Shown piece after piece: positions 34,581-42,745 of a stretch of 64,000 nucleotides of DNA (position 1 is the stretch's first letter; each line of letters opens with the position of its first letter). A program made the position numbers and the translations under genes. This stretch comes from Oreocharis arfaki (Eukaryota; Chordata; Aves; Passeriformes; Paramythiidae). The notes beneath the pieces were generated by a model. The model was not told the origin of the DNA, did no database searches, and saw only the letters and a list, made by a program, of their open reading frames with translations. Location of the stretch: NCBI GenBank assembly GCA_013398015.1, contig VZRR01013402.1, positions 954,360 through 1,018,359 of the forward strand, in the 5' to 3' direction.

Positions 34581-34588
34581 TGAGGTAG
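34581..34588 (-). promoter_or_regulatory. let-7 seed match, 8-mer
   Basis: TGAGGTAG is CTACCTCA in the mRNA, a full 8-mer. It sits next to two miR-30 8-mers at 34597-34604 and 34629-34636. Confidence 0.7.
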
Positions 34589-34596
34589 CCTTTTGC

Positions 34597-34604
34597 TGTA
34601 AACA
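34597..34604 (-). promoter_or_regulatory. miR-30 seed match, 8-mer
   Basis: TGTAAACA here is TGTTTACA in the mRNA. It lies nine bases from the let-7 8-mer, close enough in principle for joint action. Confidence 0.4.
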
Positions 34605-34628
34605 GAATAATAATTTTATTGTCACTTA

Positions 34629-34636
34629 TGTAAACA
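34629..34636 (-). promoter_or_regulatory. miR-30 seed match, 8-mer
   Basis: A second TGTAAACA, 25 bases from the previous one. Confidence 0.4.
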
Positions 34637-34669
34637 AAGTGGGCTTGATGCTTTTGTGTTTTTATTCTT

Positions 34670-34701
34670 CCCCCTCCACCCCCCATCCCCCATCCCTCCC
34701 C
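34670..34701 (-). promoter_or_regulatory. G-quadruplex motif in LIN28B mRNA strand
   Basis: The + strand has C-runs of 5, 6, 5, 3 and 4 (34670-74, 34679-84, 34687-91, 34694-96, 34698-701). The loops are TCCA, AT, AT and T. In the LIN28B transcript these are five G-runs with short loops, a strong RNA G-quadruplex pattern. An AATAAA (TTTATT at 34661-34666) lies immediately downstream in the transcript. Confidence 0.6.
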
Positions 34702-34911
34702 TCCTAGAAAAGCTAAGCACCAGTAACTCCGACTGGAAGTCAGTGGGAGCTGTGGTTGCCCAGCATCTCTGAAAACTCAGACCCTGTGAATGTAAAGACA
34801 CAAACGCTTACATAAGCAACCAGCACAGAATACCACTTCATCATTTCACAGGAACTTACAATACAAAATGCTGAGATCTGATTATCAGAAACGTAGGTCT
34901 ATGTCAACTCA

Positions 34912-34918
34912 GAGGTAG
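34912..34918 (-). promoter_or_regulatory. let-7 seed match, 7-mer-m8
   Basis: GAGGTAG here is CTACCTC in the mRNA, with T opposite position 1. Confidence 0.6.
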
Positions 34919-35039
34919 TTACTAATATCAGTACATAATACTTATATAGAGATAAAAAGGTCTAAGACTATTTGGTTTGTTCCAAGTAAGCAGGTCTGTA
35001 GACTATTCTGTAAAGAAAAAACAACATTACATGGTATAT

Positions 35040-35047
35040 TCCCTGAG
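35040..35047 (-). promoter_or_regulatory. miR-125/lin-4 seed match, 8-mer
   Basis: TCCCTGAG on the + strand is CTCAGGGA in the LIN28B mRNA, the full miR-125 (lin-4 family) 8-mer. lin-4/miR-125 control of lin-28 mRNAs is established in nematodes and vertebrates. Confidence 0.6.
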
Positions 35048-35473
35048 CAAAGTTCTTTGTCCTGAGTATGTTATGTAACAGTGATAACATTCTAATATAT
35101 AAAAATAAAACCTTAAGCTTTCAACAATAAGATAGGGTTTGGTATGTGCTCTTAGCAGTTCAGTCTGACTTTGGTGCTCACAGTGATTTCAAACAGCACC
35201 AATAAAAATCCGCATGTTGAAAACATTTCCTTATCTCAGCTCTGAACTTCTTACATATTAACAGGGAATGACCAGTTTTCAAATCCACAATCGCCTATTT
35301 CTATAAGGAACTTTGGTTTAAATTTTCAAAGTGACCTAAGTTTTGCATCTTTGCTGTTTAACCTGGTTTTTACACCGACTAGAAGGTTAAGCAATGCCAC
35401 TTTGATTTGTCTACATAATTTAAATAAGTTTACTATCCTTACGTAAGGCAAGGAAGTTCTCTATAGATATATC

Positions 35474-35480
35474 ACATTCA
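35474..35480 (-). promoter_or_regulatory. miR-181 seed match, 7-mer
   Basis: ACATTCA here is TGAATGT in the mRNA. Two further copies lie at 36635-36641 and 37203-37209. Confidence 0.35.
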
Positions 35481-35633
35481 ATATCGTCAAAGGTAAGCTT
35501 TGCATTAGCATACTGAGAACTTCAGTACAAACCTTGAGATTCTTGCAAACACTGGCAAGGAATTCACACAAAATAATTCTCTTGAAATTGTGCCCTTCAC
35601 TGAGGAGTTTGATTACTACCTGTTCACTGAAGC

Positions 35634-35648
35634 AGCAGCAGCAGCACC
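35634..35648. repeat. Short (GCA)n tract in LIN28B 3' UTR
   Basis: About five GCA units lie on the + strand (CTG/TGC in the transcript). This is a minor simple repeat. Confidence 0.7.
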
Positions 35649-36634
35649 AGTTAAAGTCTCATCTGGCAGGACAAGTGGGAAGGGGAAGGCCACGCAATGA
35701 GCCAGCTGCATACCTGTTGTAACTATCGGCTGCAGGGGAGTTACCACGGTAAGACTTTGGCTCGCTGTAGCCTTTCACGCAGGCTGTTTCTTTAGTTTGA
35801 TTATCCGAGCTTAAACCTACCCGACACTTTCAAGCTTTAACAGCCTGTGTTTATTGCCAATGTTAAGGATTATACAGGTTTCTCTAATTAACTTACATCC
35901 ACAATGGGATTTGTCAGAGTACGTTATCTTACGTATGACTTGGTAATTCAAAAGTTACAAATGGAAAGCGACTTGAAGTTTTGATAGGCTCCAACTCTAT
36001 TAACCCCGAGCAAGGCCTGCAGCCCAGGGAGCCTCACTCTGAGGCCACCAATCTTTCTCCTCTTTCACACAGAAGTGTGTGGTCCTAGTGCACTCTGGAC
36101 CAAGGCTGATCAGCAGCAGCCCCCAGTTCACAAGAAGCAGATGATGCCCAGGGCTTCTGGCAAATTTGCAGGTTCCTTCACTCAGGCTGGTCTGTACACA
36201 TGCTGTATTATCAGCAAGGGAGGCTAGCTGAGCAACCCCAAGTACCCATCAACCATTATTCTTAAGCAACTGTTTAGCCCAGGATCTCATTAACTTTGCA
36301 TTTTGTTTTCTTTAAAACCCAAACAACAACAATAAAAATCCCTAGGGAGTTCTCTCCACGGTATTTCAACAGAACGTAAGGGGGAAGACCCTTCAAATTG
36401 AGGGGCACTACTTGGGACCAAGAGAAATTGCTGCTGCTGCGGCTACTACTGCCACCAAGGTACCCCAAATGATCACAGAATACAAATGGCTAACCAGGAT
36501 GGTATCCCGACACCACTCAAAAGGGTCTGTTTGGTAACAACTTATACATCCTCCCCTACACAACAGACATCTAAATTACAGTTACAATCGTATTAATTTA
36601 ACAAAACGTTTTGAGAAACCATCACAGAAACTAC

Positions 36635-36641
36635 ACATTCA
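36635..36641 (-). promoter_or_regulatory. miR-181 seed match, 7-mer
   Basis: The second of three ACATTCA copies in the 3' UTR. The flanking base does not extend it to an 8-mer. Confidence 0.35.
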
Positions 36642-37079
36642 TTGTCTTTTTTGGAGCTTTAAACTCCTCATCAACAAAGGGTGGTGGCAATGAGTCTTGA
36701 GTCATGACACTGCCCTGCACCGGCACGGGGAGGGGAGGGATTTTGATACTTTGTGAAGATGAAAAAAGAAGTAATTAAAATTGATGGTACGGGGGATGTC
36801 TTAGTATCTTTAGTACCATATGGCAGCTTTAAAATATGAAAGTATCCTTTGGTTCACAAGAGAAGTAACAGTCTTGATCTCAGTTCTGTGTGTGGTTTAT
36901 CGGGTTTGGTTTGTTTCTGAGTGAAATTTCTCGGGTTTTCTTGTTTGCTTTTTGAACACATTTGGAAACAGGTTCTAGTAATGAGTTCAGGAACACTGGG
37001 TACTGTGACTGTTGCTTCACAGTAATGTCTGGTGGGATCTGGAGAATGGTCTGATGGAAAAATATATATTCAGAGATAT

Positions 37080-37123
37080 GTACACATACACACACTCGCA
37101 TGCACACTCATACTCACACACAC
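37080..37123. repeat. Imperfect (CA)n microsatellite
   Basis: An interrupted CA/TA-rich dinucleotide run lies within the LIN28B 3' UTR, where it reads as a (GT)n tract in the transcript. Confidence 0.8.
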
Positions 37124-37202
37124 AGAAAGTAACATGTAATGCACCCTGCTCAAATGTATTTTGTTTGGAGTGATTTGTCTATTAAAGAAAAAAACAAAAA
37201 AA

Positions 37203-37209
37203 ACATTCA
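37203..37209 (-). promoter_or_regulatory. miR-181 seed match, 7-mer
   Basis: The third ACATTCA copy, about 125 nt after the stop codon in the transcript. Confidence 0.35.
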
Positions 37210-37278
37210 CAGTTCCTCAACAGTAGTTAAAATTCCAGGTCAGCTACTGATAATGAAATTATTTCCCCTGTACTTGCA

Positions 37279-37286
37279 TGAGGTAG
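37279..37286 (-). promoter_or_regulatory. let-7 seed match, 8-mer, just after the LIN28B stop
   Basis: TGAGGTAG is CTACCTCA in the mRNA, a full let-7 8-mer. It lies about 45 nt downstream of the stop codon, the let-7 site nearest the coding region. Confidence 0.7.
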
Positions 37287-37330
37287 ACATCCCAAGAGGG
37301 TAAAGAAAACGGAACATTATGACAAATGCA

Positions 37331-37700
37331 TTAAGTTTTTTTCCTTTTCTGAACAGAAGGCCCCTTTCTGTTCGGTTCTTCAGGCGACGCAGACAGCTTA
37401 CTGGATGAAGCTTCCTGTGGTGACCTGCCAGAGCGCTCCGAGATCTCCGACCTGCCTTCCTGAGAGTACGATGGAGACGAGAAGCCGTGCGTTCCTCCCC
37501 CTTCTCTCAGGAAGGCAGAAGTGGAAGGCTGCGGTTCGGCTTCGTGTCTTCCCTGAGAACTAGTGGGCTGCTGCGAGACAGTTTTATGGGGGCAGTTAGC
37601 CACCATGTGCATGATGCTCTGACAGTAATGGCACTTCTTTGGCTGCGGAGGTAGACTACATTCTTTAGCGTGGTGGTCGAGGCCACCGCAGTTGTAGCAT
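37331..37700 (-). CDS. LIN28B: LIN28B last coding exon (zinc knuckles and C-terminus)
   Basis: This is the terminal coding exon of LIN28B, an RNA-binding protein. It binds let-7 precursors through a cold-shock domain plus two CCHC knuckles, blocking their maturation. The exon follows acceptor GTTTGGTTTTAG and its first base (37700) completes a split arginine codon. It encodes 122 residues and stop TAA at 37331-37333. Knuckle 1 is CYNCGGLDHHAKEC (37699-37658) and knuckle 2 is CHYCQSIMHMVANC (37633-37592), both CX2CX4HX4C with all ligands present. The acidic/serine-rich tail holds the conserved SEISERSGRSPQEAS stretch and ends QKRKKT, as in vertebrate LIN28B. The paralogue LIN28A is shorter and has a different tail. 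The cold-shock exons are beyond 64000. A miR-125 8-mer also falls in the coding sequence at 37550-37557. Confidence 0.96.
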
Positions 37701-38295
37701 CTAAAACCAAACAGAGACAGACATCGAGTTATGCAACGCAGCGCCAAACGGGAAGGTTTCCTGCGGGCCCGGGCCCCGGCCCCACTAGAGGGCAGCAGAT
37801 CTCCAGCCACGGGGGCCCCGGTGTCCCTGCTCGCCCCGGACCCGCGCGTCCCGCCGCTCCAGCGCCTGCCGCCGCCGCGCCGAGCCGGGATGCTGCGGCC
37901 CGGCCGGTCCCGGACCCGGCTCCCGAGGGACACGTGCTTGCAGCCAGGGAAAGCCAGGCCCGAGGAGGGACGCGGTGCCCCGCCACGAGCTGGCTCTGTC
38001 CCAGGGCCCGGCACCTCGGCTCCTCTGGCTCAGCCCAGGCACGGCGGGCCAAGGCTCTGGGCCGAACATTTACACTGGGGACACAGGGTTTGTAATGGCA
38101 TTTACGGGTTCGACTCAAACTCAACAAAGCCCCGGCAAGACTCATGAATCTGGGCTTGTTTGTCTTCTCTCCGAACTCCCAGCCCACGTGCACGTGGCTG
38201 TGACCGGGGTGCAGTTCCCATGGGATGCGCTGCCGGGAGCCGAGGGGTGCAGAGAGCCTCCTCCAGCCGCACGGACAGGGCTTCTCCCACGCTGC
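37380..38295. promoter_or_regulatory. CpG island over LIN28B last exon and adjacent intron
   Basis: I count about 38 CpG dinucleotides by eye in 37741-38067, with very high GC. Frequent CpGs continue into the coding exon on one side and to about 38295 on the other. The surroundings are AT-rich and CpG-poor. Canonical E-boxes (CACGTG) lie at 37931-37936 and as an abutting pair at 38185-38196. There is no TATA box. The island sits inside the gene, far from the expected LIN28B promoter. Confidence 0.75.
38184..38197. promoter_or_regulatory. Tandem E-box palindrome
   Basis: CCACGTGCACGTGG is a perfect 14-bp palindrome made of two abutting CACGTG E-boxes. CACGTG is the preferred site of MYC/MAX, USF and related bHLH-zip factors. 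MYC is known to activate LIN28B. Binding at this site is inference. Confidence 0.55.
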
Positions 38296-39113
38296 TCAGA
38301 AATGGCTGAAGCCCACAAAGACTCCTCTATTTAACCTTGTTAGCCAGGGGAGTCCTGAAGAACTCTCCAGCAACTCCTTACTGAATCCTTTGTAACACAC
38401 ACCAGGAACACCAGTTACTGGATTACATTATTCTAACACACGATACAAAGAAATAATTACACGCCTTTGGCATGGTGACCTTACGTGCACCACTGAGTTT
38501 TCTGTTTTGGCCGGTTTTGTATGGTTTCTGTTTCTTTGTTTTATAAAACTTGCACTGAATGCATAGACATTTCATTTATAATAATCTAACACGTTACTAG
38601 AAAGAACTAAACCATTTTTTGTTGTTGTTTTCTGTTAACCACCAACTAATCTAAAAAAAAAAATTTCACAAATACTTAGGTCTGTGAAGTCAACTTAAGA
38701 CTAAAAAAAAAAGACTAACTGTAACTATGAACAAAATACTGCAATGTGCTCTGGATCAAGCCTGCATAAAGATATTTTACATTTTCAGATTCCTGTAAAG
38801 TAACAAGGCACCGTTTGACTATTTCACCTAGTATTTAGTAGTCACTACGAGTTTATCCAATATCAAGGAGTTCAGTCTATGTAAAGCTATATGTACAGCT
38901 GGAGTCCCACCTACTGAATTTGCTCTATGTTGCAAGAAGTGCTATTGATAAAACCTGAGTAATTTTTTAAAAGATTGCAAACATCAACATTTGTAAACCC
39001 ACTCCACAAGACAATCCCTGGCACCTCCCACTTCACATCTCTTCATCAATAGTAGCAAGATAGCAACCATACCTTCATTTCCACAGACAAAGAAAAACCA
39101 GCACAAGTTGCTT

Positions 39114-39132
39114 ATGGCATGCTGCATGCCAT
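39114..39132. repeat. Short perfect inverted repeat
   Basis: The arms ATGGCATG and CATGCCAT are separated by CTG. This is 8-bp perfect pairing with a 3-base loop, too small to call a structured RNA. Confidence 0.7.
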
Positions 39133-42100
39133 CACGTCCTACAAGACTGACCTATAATTTAAAGAAGTTACATAATGAACAGAAGTTCATTATCCTTTCA
39201 GAGATTATTGTAATTTATTGTTGTATCTTCCTTAAAAATGAGTAAAAAGAAAAAAAGCCCAGTATAATGAACTCTGCACTTCTGCAACAACTGCAGTAAT
39301 ATATTTTAGGTGAACTGGTTCTATTTTGATGTCACCACTGCACAGAAGTTTGATGTGATTTTTCAGTGGAATTTGAAGACTATGTTTACACTACTCTGCC
39401 TGCATATACTACAGACTAACCCATGAAGAGACACACAGTCTAACAAAGCTTCCCTTGAATCACAAAGAAAATAACATGTACAAGCCCTATTATCACTTAG
39501 TATTGATTTCCCTAGCGCAGGAAGGGAAATTACATACTAAGTACATTGTAAAATCCAAACATCCTGATCTAAGACCAAAACATCAAGCTTTTTTCTCCTA
39601 TACTTAAAAATAATAATTTTCAAGTTTTTAAACAGTATCCTTCTGACTACTTTTCCCCAAATCATTGCAGGTATTTTCAAATTAGTGACCCTCACTTAAT
39701 AGTATGTTCAGCATTCAGTCTTCCAAACTGGCATTCAGCCGTGTTTCCACCACAAGCTTTCTAAACACCTTCTGATAAAAAAAATAAGGAAATAAGCCTT
39801 GCAATTAGAGAAACAAAACAACAGCAACAAGTAAAAATCTTTAAGTTTTACTTTCTCCCCTTCCAATAAATACATCTAAGAATTCACAAATGTGGTATTG
39901 ATTGTAATTTAGGTTATATTAGAGAATGATTTATTATTACCTTTGTCATCAGTTTCTGGCAGTGTACTTGTTCCTGGGATAAGTGCACTACAATACAGTA
40001 TAGCATAGGAGTGTGCCGACATTTTGGAAATTGTGTGCTTTATCTTAATTCAGAATACGGAATTTTATCACTGTGAATGCATCAGCACACTTCTTTTCTC
40101 CCCTAATATCACATCTGTTTAGAATGGTTGAAAAAAAGATAAAGTTTGAAAATAGGGTAAAGGGCCTCAGTAGCAGGGTAGGCAGCAGCCATGGACAAAT
40201 CAATTTAATCAGTCACTATGGTATGCACTGTGTTACCCAATTCAGTGGACCATTTCACCTCACCAATTGGCAAAGAACCTGCTCAGGGCCCCGGCTTCCA
40301 CTCAAGCAGCCTCCACCATCCTTTGCATGTATACTTATCAATACATCCTATTCGCAAAATATTGTAATTCCTTGCATTTATTTGAATTGCCACTGAAATG
40401 TCACTGTAAAAGAAAAACTACCAGAAGCAGTTGTGATTAAACTCTGATCTGGCTTTTTGGGGATGTTTTTTGTTACAAATCACCTCAAGCATCTGGGTAA
40501 TCTGTGTCACATTACAATATATACGTGCCAGCCTGGGTGTGCCTGGACTTACACAGGAGGGTGGTATTTATTCAGTTAACTATTTATTCATTCTTTGTCA
40601 ATCACTCTTACCAGGACAACAGATCACACCTCGGTCTGAAATGCCTTCTCTTTCCAAGGGATTGACACCAAAATGGAGCTGGTCAGCCACCTCAGAGCTC
40701 ACAAATGATGCACAGCATCGCCCCCAGGCATTAAGGTATGGCATTAACCCTTTCGCCCCGAGCGCTTCAGCCCCTTGCTCCTCTCTGCTGCATGCTCTTA
40801 ACGCTACAACATCATGAAAGCCGATAGCACGATGTGCACATGGGAGCTCACACACTCTCACATCTCCATGTACATACACACAGAGAACAATACACAAGCT
40901 GACTCCTGCCATGAAAACTGACCAATTCTCATTCGACTCTGTTCTCAGAAACTCTAGATTACTGCAACCACTAAGCAAGTATCTCTTCACTTCAGAAGCA
41001 CCACGGAAATAGTGTATGTTAGTTTAAATACAAGATACGAGTTTATATGTAAATTACATTGTGAGATGAATAAAACACAAAAAGCCCTCAAATGTGCAAC
41101 AGAATCAGCACTTACAAAGAACAAAAGTAAGAAGGATTTGTTAAAATAGGATTGTCTTTCTCACAGTAGGCTTCCATGATTTGCTAGGTAGCTTCAGGCT
41201 CAAAAACATAAAGAGATGGCAATTATCCTAACGGGAAATCCTTTCTTCACTACATCACTGACAGGAAGGTGAATCAGGGTGATTTTTTTATATAAAGAAG
41301 ATGAACATCTTAATAGAGGAACACCTTGAGGAACTTGTCTAGCATTATATTTCAATACTCTCAAAAAACCTGTAACATAACCAGCCAAAACCTGTAACAT
41401 TAGCACCTACTAATGAAGAAAGAAGAGAGCATATAGCAAGCTTAAAAAACCTCCTAAATTCTCCTTTACTATGGACTTGTGACTGCACAGAATTATACAT
41501 ATTAAAGGAAAAATGAAAAGGCAGAAGTGTACAGATTCCAACATAAACAATGCTGTATTAATTGCAAGAAGCTGTTGACTGAAATTGATTAGAAGTACTC
41601 AATTTCACAACCAAATAATGCTATCTAGTCTTCAGCTTTTTTTCCTACTCAGAAAGCACACCCCAGCTGCAAACTTTTTAAAACAACAATACCCCTGCCT
41701 TGCAAATATGTTTTCCCCAGTAACAGCTCAGATGGGTTAAGCAGCACTAGGTAGGGTAAACACAACTGCTTGCTTCTTTGAGCTGTTTTATAATATAATT
41801 TAGATGATAATCCAATACATGTGACAAATAGAGAATAATACGTGTAGCTCCAGACTGTTATCTGTTGAGAGAAGAAACTGTAAAATTACCCTAGTGACTG
41901 ACTTGGGGGAGGGGGAGCAGGGAATAAGGGGTTAACATCTAAGAGGGATAGGAAAGGGAGGAAAGGGGTACAGTTAGAGGAAGACTAAAATAATTCACCA
42001 GGATATACCCCACACCAATTCCTCTTTTGTTCTTCCTTTCTGAATGCTATCAGACAACAAAAAAAAAATGATTCTTGGCTAACAATAGTCCATCTTGCAA

Positions 42101-42599
42101 TGTTAATGCATTGAAAAATGGCACGGAATTCTAACAGCATGTGCATGTGAGATGCTGTTACAACACACTGAACGCAACTGTGCAGCTAAAGCATAAAGGC
42201 AATGTTTAAAATCGTACCTAAATGTGCTGTGCTTTTCAGCCATTTCTTTCACAACATAGCTAAAGAAAGGCAGATGGAACCTGCAACAGATCGCTTCAAT
42301 GACTCTATTTTGTAAATGGCTGTAAAGGGAAGTTAAACTATCCATGATCTAATGGAAAAATGGCTCTTAGACATAACTAAGATTTTCACTGTTTAAGGCT
42401 TCAGTGACTTGTCTTGAAAATAAGGCCATGAAACACTGCAAAGGGATGCTTCTCACCACCTGGATGTGACACTTAAAAAAGCTCCGGGTGGAGTGTGCTT
42501 GCTCAGGCACCACCTGGGACAAGTGAGAAAGACCTCCAACACCTCAGCAGGGCGGAAAGGATCTTCTGGACTATGGAGGATCTGCTTATTTCAAGTTGT

Positions 42600-42745
42600 C
42601 TTTGTTACAGCCTCAAAGACCAGGTTGGATGGGGCTCTGAGCAACCTGGTCTACTGGAAGGTGTCCCTGCCCATGGCAGGGGAGGATGGAACTAGATGGT
42701 GTTTGAGGTTCCTTCCAACCTAAACCATTCTGTGATTCTATGATA
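42600..42745 (+). mobile_element. CR1 LINE 3' tail
   Basis: A short CR1 3' end on the + strand, antisense to LIN28B. It begins within the 'ggttggatggggctctgagcaacctggtct' block and continues through GTGTCCCTGCCCATGGCAGG. It ends TTCCTTCCAACCTAAACCAT followed by TCTGTGATTCTATGATA, the typical CR1 terminal octamer repeats. It is the best preserved CR1 end in the window, so probably the youngest. Confidence 0.92.

Larger units (their letters stand above)
32596..37330 (-). other. LIN28B: LIN28B 3' UTR (extent inferred)
   Basis: This is the sequence after the LIN28B stop on the - strand, ending near one of two AATAAA signals (32832-32837 or 32618-32623). The resulting 4.5-4.7 kb is similar to the long 3' UTR of mammalian LIN28B. 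On the mRNA strand it carries five let-7 seed matches, one miR-125 8-mer, three miR-181 and four miR-30 matches, and a G-quadruplex motif, all listed separately. Open frames here, including a 157-codon one on the + strand at 33022-33495, are not supported as genes. The exact 3' end cannot be fixed from sequence alone. Confidence 0.7.
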
